A stretch of DNA of 64,000 nt from Paraburkholderia tagetis. Its GTDB lineage: Bacteria; Pseudomonadota; Gammaproteobacteria; Burkholderiales; Burkholderiaceae. Positions 1-7,590 of this stretch are shown here, piece after piece; the first letter of the stretch is position 1, and every line of letters begins with the position of its first letter. The DNA is taken from NCBI RefSeq assembly GCF_022213065.1, contig NZ_JAKLJA010000037.1, positions 1 to 64,000 of the forward strand. Direction: 5' to 3'. The translations under genes were made by a program, and so were the position numbers. The notes beneath the pieces were generated by a model that saw only the letters and a list, made by a program, of their open reading frames with translations, searched no databases and was not told the origin of the DNA.

Positions 1-362
1 TCGACTGCGGGAAGCCGCCGCCAGACTTGCCGTCACTGAGGAATCCGACGCATAATCCGCTCGTCCTGCCTGGGGGAATTTAGCCGCCCACAAGTGGAGG
101 AGTTTGAGCTGCCCATCGGGGTAGTCCGAAAACGAACCCGAGCCTGAGCTTCCCATGACGTCCCTCTTGCGTGGTTGATAAGTATTCTTCTCGCAGTAAC
201 TGTGCTTTTTCTCCGAAGAAGTGTACAAGAGCGTGCTACTCGCTCGCTGTGAATTCCACACATGCCGCGCAATCTATGCGCAGTGAATACCGGGGGGCCA
301 TGCCGCCGGGTAGGTCGAGTCGTGTTGCTATAGTAGCCGCTTCTGTCTTGCGCTCCAGCCCG

Positions 363-1766
363 ATGAAAGCCGGTTTGACTATCCCGTTCGCCCTTGACCC
401 GCTCGGGCACCTCGTTGCTGCACGCGACTTGCCGAAACTGGCGCCGGGCCCCTTTCGGTGTGCTGCCTGCCAAAGCCCAGTGATTCTGAAGCAAGGGGAA
501 ACGCGGACCTGGCATTTTTCGCACTCGCCTGGCTCAGACTGCGCAAGCGGTTTCGAAACGTCCCTGCACCTGCTGGCCAAACAAATTCTGCTCGAACATC
601 GGCACCTGCGCTCACCGGCACTAATCTGCGTGGATGACAGTTCGCTTCGGGAAGACATCACAGTATGCGAGGAGCACACCATTCGCTGGGATGTGGAGGG
701 CGAAGCCGAGAAATGGATGGACAGCATCCGGCCGGATTTCGTGGTCGACTGCGGCGAACAGTTGCTTATCGTCGAAGTCATAGTGACGCATGAGGTCGAT
801 GCCTACAAACTGGCGCAGCTTGAGCGTCTCGCCACGCCCGCCCTCGCAATCGATTTGTCGGACGTCGAGCGCGATGTCACAGTCGATGCACTGACCGAGC
901 GCATTGTCGAGACCGCCGCCGGCAAGCGGTGGCTCTTCTATCCTGGGTGGGCCGAGGCCCTGGCCATCCTCGATGCACGCCTCAAAGAGGACGAGGCGCG
1001 GCTCGCGGAAGAGGAAGCTGAAGCTGCGGCTGCATTCGCGGCGGAGCGCGCCACAGTCTTGGCGCGGCAGGCAGCCGCACGACTAAAAGTTGAAAGGGCA
1101 AACGAGCTGTTTCGCCAAGCCCCGGATGCAGACAAGATGGAGTTTCTCGCTCGCAAGCTCACTCTGGCCGAACGGGATTGGCCAACTGTGTTAGGCGGCT
1201 CCGTGCGTTGCGCGTCCTCCGTGAAGGCACGCACGCGAATTTGGCAAGCCGACGTGTTCCGGAAGTTCATCCATGGGCAGCGGAGCTTGCGCTCTCGGCC
1301 CGCCTTGACCGTCGACGCTGTGGCCGCGTGGCTGACGCAACGCTACGCAGTTTTACCCACAGCTTCGACCTCGCTGCGCGTCGCAGTGCGGGACTTTCTG
1401 TGCTTGCTGGAAACGCACGGGTATCTTCGCCGGAAGGTTAGCGAAGAATTTGAGATTCTGAAAGACGCCTTGAGCGTGCCCGGTCAAACGCCCCGATATG
1501 TACTGCACCCTGCTGCCGCCGCGACGCGTGGACTATTCTGGACAAGAAACTATCTTGACGAATCGAAAGTCAGTTTTGCTGCGGAGCAGTCGGGTGTAAG
1601 CCTCTCGCTCGACGCGGCACGACGCTTGATAGGGAATAGCTCCTTTGCAAGCATCTCGCGCACGGAGGCCGAATTCGCGCACAGCGTGTCGGTCGCATTT
1701 CAGTTGCCGCTCGAAAAGGCAGCTGAGTTCCTGGTGGCGGCCGGAATTTTCGTGCGCGTCTGTTGA
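363..1766 (+). CDS. CoiA-like (competence-associated) nuclease family protein
   Basis: About 467 residues. The N-terminus carries a CxxC and a later H..H..C set (CAACQSP, then HFSHSPGSDC), as in the Zn-finger-like head of CoiA-type proteins. It is followed by a PD-(D/E)xK-like core (RPDFVVD, then IVEVIVTHEVD), a charged Ala/Glu-rich coiled coil at about residues 205-265, and a helical C-terminal part. Family knowledge: CoiA-like nucleases act on DNA during or after uptake, and relatives occur in mobile and defence islands. An earlier in-frame start exists at 171, but its first 64 codons show no family resemblance, so the ATG at 363 is preferred. There is no competence operon nearby. The exact role is unknown. 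Confidence 0.6.
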   Translation: MKAGLTIPFALDPLGHLVAARDLPKLAPGPFRCAACQSPVILKQGETRTWHFSHSPGSDCASGFETSLHLLAKQILLEHRHLRSPALICVDDSSLREDITVCEEHTIRWDVEGEAEKWMDSIRPDFVVDCGEQLLIVEVIVTHEVDAYKLAQLERLATPALAIDLSDVERDVTVDALTERIVETAAGKRWLFYPGWAEALAILDARLKEDEARLAEEEAEAAAAFAAERATVLARQAAARLKVERANELFRQAPDADKMEFLARKLTLAERDWPTVLGGSVRCASSVKARTRIWQADVFRKFIHGQRSLRSRPALTVDAVAAWLTQRYAVLPTASTSLRVAVRDFLCLLETHGYLRRKVSEEFEILKDALSVPGQTPRYVLHPAAAATRGLFWTRNYLDESKVSFAAEQSGVSLSLDAARRLIGNSSFASISRTEAEFAHSVSVAFQLPLEKAAEFLVAAGIFVRVC

Positions 1767-1926
1767 CGGGCGCGCTGCGTAGCCGGTCGGCGCTGACTTC
1801 CGTTGCTCAAAAAGCGAATCCTGCAGTGTCCATCGCCCTTGCCTGTTGTCTCATTGATGGTGAATGCAGCGTCAAGCGCCGACCGTGAAGTGGTCAGTAG
1901 ATGCCGAAAAAAGGCATCGGGGCCTC

Positions 1927-2277
1927 TCACCTGGAGAATCTGGCGAGAAGGTCAAATGCGCGATTGATTTCCTTCGACTTGCTCTCAGCTAGTTCGCGGA
2001 ATTCCGGACCGAGGCTACTTACCTTGTCCGGGTGATATTGCGACATTCGCTGACGGTACGCCGCGCGCAGTTGTTCTGTCGTGAAAGGACGGTTCAGCTG
2101 AAGCACGCGACACGCTTCCTCAATGGGGTCGGCCCGCGGCGGCTCTTCGGGTCCGCTTCCGGGGTTTGAGCTCGATGACGATGCAGCTTTCGGTGCCTTC
2201 TTCTGAAACTGCTCAATGATGGCGCCTACCACCCAGAACCCGACGAGGGCGGCAATTGCGAGAATGGCGATTTTCAT
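1927..2277 (-). CDS. Membrane-anchored J-domain (DnaJ-like) protein
   Basis: A 116-residue protein with one N-terminal transmembrane helix (about residues 3-22), a Ser/Pro-rich linker, and a C-terminal J domain at about residues 52-116. The intact HPD motif is visible in QYHPDKV. Family knowledge: J domains stimulate the ATPase of Hsp70/DnaK, and the J-at-C-terminus layout recalls DjlA and TerB-associated proteins. Its ATG overlaps the upstream stop by 4 nt, so it is probably translated by coupling with the two genes before it. The partner chaperone and client are unknown, although the operon suggests an envelope-stress role. Confidence 0.75.
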   Translation of the reverse strand: MKIAILAIAALVGFWVVGAIIEQFQKKAPKAASSSSSNPGSGPEEPPRADPIEEACRVLQLNRPFTTEQLRAAYRQRMSQYHPDKVSSLGPEFRELAESKSKEINRAFDLLARFSR

Positions 2278-3017
2278 TGCAGTTGTCCCGCGAGGCGCGT
2301 GTCAATGATAGCCTTGAGTTCAGCTAGCAAACTGAGGTCAGCTAGGTCGTCGCTCACGGTTCTCAGCTCTTCGATGTGAACAGAAAGGTCCTGCAGGTCG
2401 GCGGGCGCCAACTCTGCGTCCGAAAGTAAAACATCGACGAGAGGCACCGACAGTTGATATCGTTCACTGAGCTTGCGACACAGGTGCGCTCCGTACGGCA
2501 AGCATAGCAGCGGTTCGAGGAGCGTCTTCCAGTGCTCGCGGACGCGTTGGCGGTCCTCCTTCTTGCCCCCTCGCAGGAGTGCGGCCAGACCAATTGCGTA
2601 CAGGAAATACGCCAGTGCCGCCAAAGCGAGAAAAATGAGGTCAGCGCCTCGCGTTAGTACCCAAACCGGAATAACAAGAACGACGATGCTGGTTACCGCA
2701 AGCAGAAATGGACGGGCGAATCGTAGTGTCCGCGAGAGCTGCTGGGCGGCCCCCGCGAGCTCATTCATAGCGCCTGCCCGGCTTACCGCCAGCAGTTCGA
2801 CCTCGGCCATCGGCCAGAATGAGTGAATCGGGTACACGACCAGCGCGAGACGCCGGCCAAAGGTCGCGCGCCACGATGGGAATCGCACCCGCGTTTGTCT
2901 AGGGCCGAGGTAGACCACTCCATGTCCCGGATTCTTGAGCATCAACAGCCCGCTTGCAAAGAAGAGCCAAATGGCACCTGCAAGCAGGCGGTTGTAGTCG
3001 CCGAGCAGCGTACTCAC
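2274..3017 (-). CDS. Unknown membrane protein in the DUF2167/J-domain operon
   Basis: A 247-residue protein. One hydrophobic segment lies near the N-terminus (LLAGAIWLFFASGLLML) and a pair of segments lies in the middle (FLLAVTSIVVLVIPVWVL, then LIFLALAALAYFLYAIGLAAL). A soluble helical C-terminal half follows. The GTG at 3017 is chosen as the start because it makes a 4-nt GTGA overlap with the upstream stop; a longer in-frame reading up to 3122 would run back into the DUF2167 gene. The 3' end overlaps the J-domain gene by 4 nt. I recognise no family. Tight coupling suggests it works in one membrane complex with its neighbours. Confidence 0.65.
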   Translation of the reverse strand: MSTLLGDYNRLLAGAIWLFFASGLLMLKNPGHGVVYLGPRQTRVRFPSWRATFGRRLALVVYPIHSFWPMAEVELLAVSRAGAMNELAGAAQQLSRTLRFARPFLLAVTSIVVLVIPVWVLTRGADLIFLALAALAYFLYAIGLAALLRGGKKEDRQRVREHWKTLLEPLLCLPYGAHLCRKLSERYQLSVPLVDVLLSDAELAPADLQDLSVHIEELRTVSDDLADLSLLAELKAIIDTRLAGQLQ

Positions 3018-3883
3018 GCACTGCGCCGTTTGAAGAGTGACTTCACGCCGGCGAGCAATGCTACGGCGGCAGCCGCGAAAACCTTCCATCCGGCTGCAAG
3101 GATGCCGAGAGCCCACTTCCATGCGCCAGTTTTTACCGCAGCAGCTGCAGCGCCGCCAACAATCAGGCCGGTCAGTCCGTACTCGGCAATCTTGTCGCCA
3201 TTGCGGAACTCCGCATACGTCTGGTCGGAATTGAAAGCAAACCCGTCGAGCTGTGCTTTAAGCTCGGCGATTGACTGTTCAAGACTAGCAGGGTCGGTGA
3301 CGAGGACAACCGTCGCAACTCCGGTTCGCGAGAGGACTTTCGTCGTGTAGTTGACGACTTTTTCGCCATTGGCCTCACTGAGTGTCGCCCATGACAGCCG
3401 CTTGGTGTCAGGCTCGTAGTGTGGTTCGACCTGCCAGCCTATGAGATGCATTTCGGGCCAGCCACGTTTGCGGCGCTCTTCATTCGAAAGCTCATTGCCC
3501 TTCTTCAACTGCTCGAGGATAGCCTCGGGGTCAATCTTCTCGTCGTCATTGACGTGGCCCGCGTCTTGGTAGTTGACGACCGCGAACCACCGATTCAAGC
3601 CTTCTGGTGCATACAACCAGGTATTCTCGACTCCCGGATTCTGCATCTTCTCCATTAGACGGGTGGTATCCGCAGGGTCGAGCGACAAATATCCCGGATT
3701 GACCTTCCACGACCCAACAGAAGCAATTTCTTGGCTGTAAGGTCCATGGTGCGGGTCCTTGACCACGGGCTCGTCGGCTTGGGCAGCCGTGACGACAATG
3801 GCTGCCACTAGAACCGCCAGCAGACGCTTTCCGGTCTGTATAGCGGATGACGGTTGAAACTTTCCCTCAGTCGGCCCCTTCAT
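3014..3883 (-). CDS. DUF2167 family membrane protein
   Basis: A 289-residue protein with an N-terminal signal or anchor (RLLAVLVAAIVVTAAQA), a central periplasmic domain with the conserved-looking GW..EPHYE..T..L.WA stretch of DUF2167 proteins, and two C-terminal hydrophobic segments ending in a basic tail. The ATG at 3883 has a GGGAGAG ribosome-binding site a few bases upstream; the longer in-frame start at 3946 lacks one. It is the first gene of a three-gene coupled operon. DUF2167 has no assigned biochemical role that I know of, though members are often found in stress or resistance contexts. Confidence 0.75.
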   Translation of the reverse strand: MKGPTEGKFQPSSAIQTGKRLLAVLVAAIVVTAAQADEPVVKDPHHGPYSQEIASVGSWKVNPGYLSLDPADTTRLMEKMQNPGVENTWLYAPEGLNRWFAVVNYQDAGHVNDDEKIDPEAILEQLKKGNELSNEERRKRGWPEMHLIGWQVEPHYEPDTKRLSWATLSEANGEKVVNYTTKVLSRTGVATVVLVTDPASLEQSIAELKAQLDGFAFNSDQTYAEFRNGDKIAEYGLTGLIVGGAAAAAVKTGAWKWALGILAAGWKVFAAAAVALLAGVKSLFKRRSA

Positions 3884-5132
3884 GACTCTCTCCCACTGAT
3901 ATTGATTTTTTAAGTGATAACCGCATTCGACTCCGCGAGCGGGCATCTGCGGTATTCAGCGCCTGTTGTGCTCTCTAACGTTACGAAAGGCGCGCCAATC
4001 GCACCAACTCATCGAAAGGCGGTTTCGCGGTTAACTACAACATAGGACAACGGCATAATCACGCGGAAACTTTACGCCAATTTGGCAGCGTTCTCTCGCA
4101 CTCGATTGATGCGACATGCGTATTGCATTTTTCCGCACGCACAGTGGGCGGTCACGTCATCCACTGGAGGACAGGGTGCCGTGCGGGCTCCGCTCGGCGC
4201 AACGAAACTGCGCCCGCCGCTCCTCCGTCTTAACGGTCCGCTTTCGTCGTTGGTGACGAACCAGAGAGATTATTCAATGCATCACTCGGAGACCCCACGG
4301 GCGAGGCTGCGCAGTGCGCAAGTCCCTCACGACTCCCGCTTTAGTTGCCGCCGCAGCCGCCTGAACAACCGACCGGTCAGCGGTCGACCTGAGTGATGGG
4401 AGGTCAGGACTGGAAATCAGCGCCAACGTGGGTCCAATCGTCGCGAGAGCGGCAACGATAAGAGCTTTCTGCGCACGACGTACCCAGCGAGCCTTTTTCG
4501 CGCCCACATCAGTGAGGGACGCGTTTGCCTTCTCCAGTTTCTCTATCAGAAAATCAAGCAGCTCGGCCTCTGTCGTCGCGTTCGCCTCGTTCGTGCTCTG
4601 GTTCATCCGATTGGAATGTTTCGGCCCACTTATCCTCGGGTGTCCGCCTCGTTGCCCCATAGACGCGGCAACTTTCTTTGCAAAATGGAAGGCGGGAACG
4701 TTTTGAACAAACTGGATTCCGCAGTTTCGCGCGGCGACTTCCACAGTTGATTTGGACGTGCGACTGCTAGCTGTCCAGATTGACGGCTTAATTGCTACAT
4801 ACGCCTCGTACTCCAGCACCGAGTAGTGGGAAACTAGAACTGGCGGATACCGTCACTGGCGCACGGGACGATTGGTGAATGGTACGCCTCGTCGATTCAA
4901 ACAAAATTCCGGCGCACCCAAGGCCAGAGCTAACGCTTAAGCTCTCTAATTTCCTAGATTCTCAAAGTGCATGAGAATCCTTGAGAAAAACCAATGCAAA
5001 CATGTACGGGCAGCCAGCAACAACGGGTAGATGCCTGCGGTAGCCAGCCTAGTCCTGTGTCAACGCGTTGTATCATGCCGGCATACGAATTCGTGCAGAA
5101 GACTGCATGGCTAGGAGTGCTCGGGGATTGGC
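3884..5132. other. Mostly non-coding stretch holding one doubtful ORF
   Basis: This 1.25-kb stretch separates the DUF2167 operon from the next plus-strand gene. The only candidate gene is the weak minus-strand ORF at 4274-4606. The remainder shows no recognisable protein similarity, tRNA or repeat. The segment at about 3955-4110 presumably contains the promoter of the DUF2167 operon, but I cannot point to a clear -35/-10 pair. Confidence 0.4.
4274..4606 (-). CDS. Small hypothetical protein with one transmembrane segment
   Basis: A 110-residue reading from the ATG at 4606. It has an acidic/helical N-terminus (TEAELLDFLIEKLEKA), a basic patch (KKARWVRRAQK) and then one hydrophobic helix (ALIVAALATIGPTLALI), a plausible small membrane protein. 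No strong ribosome-binding site is visible and no family is recognised. The in-frame extension up to 4819 looks non-coding. The call rests on composition alone. Confidence 0.3.
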   Translation of the reverse strand: MNQSTNEANATTEAELLDFLIEKLEKANASLTDVGAKKARWVRRAQKALIVAALATIGPTLALISSPDLPSLRSTADRSVVQAAAAATKAGVVRDLRTAQPRPWGLRVMH

Positions 5133-6647
5133 ATGACGGATAATTACTATGGCATGCTCGGCGTCAGGGAAGACGCTTCGACGGCCGAAATCAACCAAGC
5201 CTACCGGTATGCGGCGCCGAAGGTCCATCCCGCCTATGCTGACCGGAACCCACTGGACGCCTCCCGCCGCTTCGCGGACCTCGCACGCGCCTGGTACGTC
5301 CTGTCCGACGAAACCCGGCGCGGCGTCTATGACGTCCAGCGCCACCCGGGCAGAACGGCCCCTTCTTCCAGCACATCGCTCGGCCCCGTAGACCCGGAAG
5401 AAACGTTTGCCAGCAGCATGGTCGAATGGGCCATGGAACTGCGCGGTCAAGGCTACTCGGGCCAGCGGATTGAAGACCTGTTGCTCTTGCACGAGTGTCC
5501 CGCGCACATCGCCGCATCGGTAGCGGCCCTGTTTACAGCTGGGAGTACGGCCCCGGCGGCCGGCGCGCGGGCGGGAGGCGCCGCCCCGTCTGGCTCGCAA
5601 ACCTCGTTTCCCGGCCTTGGGTCTTACTCTTCAGCACTTGCTGCCACCAAGTCGTGGCGCGACCGCGCCCCTGCCATTGTTGGGATTCTGGTGTTTATTG
5701 GAGTGGTGCTGGGGGGACTTCTCATCGCCATTGACCAGTCGGCAAAGCAGTCGCCTACACGCACTGCACAGGCGTCATCCTCCGTGCCAGCGTCCGCACC
5801 CGCCGCGTCGGCTCCGCTGCCCGCCAGCATGCCGCCGGCTGCCCCGGGTCCTTATGCCTTTATGGCCTCAGTACCCGAACTGACAGCGCCTGACACGGTC
5901 GAGGGAACGGCTACCCGCGCGGCCACGTCCTTCCACCTGTTGGCGAATACGCAACGGCCTTCCTCCGACAGTGGCTCGTTCAACACGAAGGTCGCACTGC
6001 GCGTTCCCCTTCCCTACGGCAAACAGGTTCTCTACCTGTTGCAATCTGTTCCAAATAACCAGAACCCTTACGAGTGTCACGCGTGCTCTGTTGTCGTATC
6101 GTCCACAGTCACGACGGTCGGCAAAAAGGGGGGGGAGTCCGTGACAACGCCGCTGCAGGACCTAGACCTCATGGGAACTTGGGGGAAGTACGACTTCTCG
6201 ACCGTCGCGCTGGTTGAGCTTGGCAGGAGTCACCTGGGCCTCGTTTTCCAAGACGGGTTTATGGGGATGGGGGAAACTGACCAGTACATCAGCGTGTTCA
6301 GCATTGAACCAAAGGGCTTGCGCAAGGTCTTCGGATTCCGTTCATCTCACGATAACACCGCTACCGCTGGATGTGTGCAAAACAAGGCCACATGCGAGCG
6401 CTACGTGATGAGCCCACGTTTTGTTCGGGACGGCAGAAGCACTTGGTATCCGTTGGAAATATCCATTGCGGGACTGACGCCCGACGCCAGCGGCAATCAA
6501 GTACCAGTCAGTGGTACCAGGCTGCTTCACTTCGACGGCCAAACCTACGTACTCGACAAACGCGATGATGACGCTGCCTCGTCGACCGCTTCCCCAACGG
6601 CTCCTGCTGCAACTTCGACAGTGAACACCGCAGGAGGACCGCAATGA
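5133..6647 (+). CDS. J-like domain membrane protein with degenerate HPD motif
   Basis: A 504-residue protein. Residues 4-68 are clearly a J-domain fold (NYYGMLGVREDAS..EINQAYR, FADLARAWYVLSDETRR), but the invariant HPD tripeptide reads HPA (VHPAYADRN). A linker leads to a transmembrane helix at about 180-200 (IVGILVFIGVVLGGLLIAI), an Ala/Pro/Ser-rich spacer, and an extracytoplasmic C-terminal domain with two cysteine pairs (CHAC and CVQNKATC). Family knowledge: the HPD aspartate is needed to stimulate Hsp70, so this domain may only bind. The stop overlaps the next ATG (ATGA), so both genes are co-translated. Confidence 0.75.
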   Translation: MTDNYYGMLGVREDASTAEINQAYRYAAPKVHPAYADRNPLDASRRFADLARAWYVLSDETRRGVYDVQRHPGRTAPSSSTSLGPVDPEETFASSMVEWAMELRGQGYSGQRIEDLLLLHECPAHIAASVAALFTAGSTAPAAGARAGGAAPSGSQTSFPGLGSYSSALAATKSWRDRAPAIVGILVFIGVVLGGLLIAIDQSAKQSPTRTAQASSSVPASAPAASAPLPASMPPAAPGPYAFMASVPELTAPDTVEGTATRAATSFHLLANTQRPSSDSGSFNTKVALRVPLPYGKQVLYLLQSVPNNQNPYECHACSVVVSSTVTTVGKKGGESVTTPLQDLDLMGTWGKYDFSTVALVELGRSHLGLVFQDGFMGMGETDQYISVFSIEPKGLRKVFGFRSSHDNTATAGCVQNKATCERYVMSPRFVRDGRSTWYPLEISIAGLTPDASGNQVPVSGTRLLHFDGQTYVLDKRDDDAASSTASPTAPAATSTVNTAGGPQ

Positions 6648-7552
6648 AGATGTTCTCGACTCTTTTACTCCTGCTACCGGTGCTCGGTCTGTGGTCGAAC
6701 CCCGCGTGGGCACAGTACGACCAGAATTTGGCAACATGCCTGTCCGGAACTGCCCCGTACCTGTGTCATCACGAACTGCTCACACCCGAGCAGGCTCAGG
6801 CGGTCAGGCAGGCCGAACTGACAAACAACTACGCCACTTGCAGCACCGGAAGCGCTCCGTATCTGTGCAAACACGAGTGGCTCACGCCTGAACAGGCTCA
6901 GACGGTGCGGCAGGCGGAGCTTAGACAGAATTATGCCGTTTGCAGTACCGGAAGTTCACCGTTTCTATGCAAGCATGATTTGCTGACGCCCGCACAACGC
7001 GACACGGTCGACGAGGCCGAGCGACGCGCCAACTTCACGACCTGCATACAGGGCACCTCGCCCTTCCTATGCAAGCACAACCTGCTCACACCGCAGCAGG
7101 CCGCTGAAGTTCGGCAAGCTGAGCATCGTATAAATCGTCAGACCTGCGCCAACCCGGCGCTTCAGTTCAACTGTCATCGGGACTGGCTGGCAGAAGATGA
7201 CCGTGACGCTGCCCGACAGGCTGCTCAGCCGTCTGCGCAGAACGCAGCGCCCGCCGCCCCTGCGGGAACCGGAGCGTCCTCGCCTTCCCCAGTGGCAAAC
7301 CAGGCTCCTTCCATTGGCACGCCTGACATTCCGGCGAGCGCACCCGCGAAGCCGCGCTGTGAAACGTTCTGGCTGGGGGCAGTGGAGACGAACGGCGACT
7401 ATGCATTCCTGTCCGACTACACGCGGCTCACACCTGCGGCCGATAGCGACAAGGCAATCCTCAGGGTTTGGCAGCGAGGCCAGCGGCTTGTGCGCTGTGG
7501 GCCGCGGCTGACCAACAAAGAGACCGGCCAGAGCATTGACGTTTCCGGCTAA
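6644..7552 (+). CDS. Secreted protein with five 34-residue cysteine repeats
   Basis: A 302-residue protein with a signal peptide (LLLLPVLGLWSNPAWAQ). Five tandem repeats of 34 residues follow, from about residue 27 to 195. Each has the pattern C, eight residues, C[HK]H or similar, LLTPEQ and a helical RQAE segment. The fifth copy is diverged (CANPALQFNCHRDWL). An Ala/Pro-rich linker leads to a C-terminal domain with two more cysteines. It is translationally coupled to the J-like gene upstream, whose C-terminal domain should lie in the same compartment, so interaction is likely. I do not recognise the repeat as a named family. Confidence 0.7.
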   Translation: MKMFSTLLLLLPVLGLWSNPAWAQYDQNLATCLSGTAPYLCHHELLTPEQAQAVRQAELTNNYATCSTGSAPYLCKHEWLTPEQAQTVRQAELRQNYAVCSTGSSPFLCKHDLLTPAQRDTVDEAERRANFTTCIQGTSPFLCKHNLLTPQQAAEVRQAEHRINRQTCANPALQFNCHRDWLAEDDRDAARQAAQPSAQNAAPAAPAGTGASSPSPVANQAPSIGTPDIPASAPAKPRCETFWLGAVETNGDYAFLSDYTRLTPAADSDKAILRVWQRGQRLVRCGPRLTNKETGQSIDVSG

Positions 7553-7590
7553 GTCAAAGATTGTCTTCGTCCCTACACAGACCGAGAACG

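Noticed and set aside
33..524. Minus-strand frame at the window start
   Set aside because: It is antisense to the CoiA-like gene, has no ribosome-binding site, and its composition is unconvincing.
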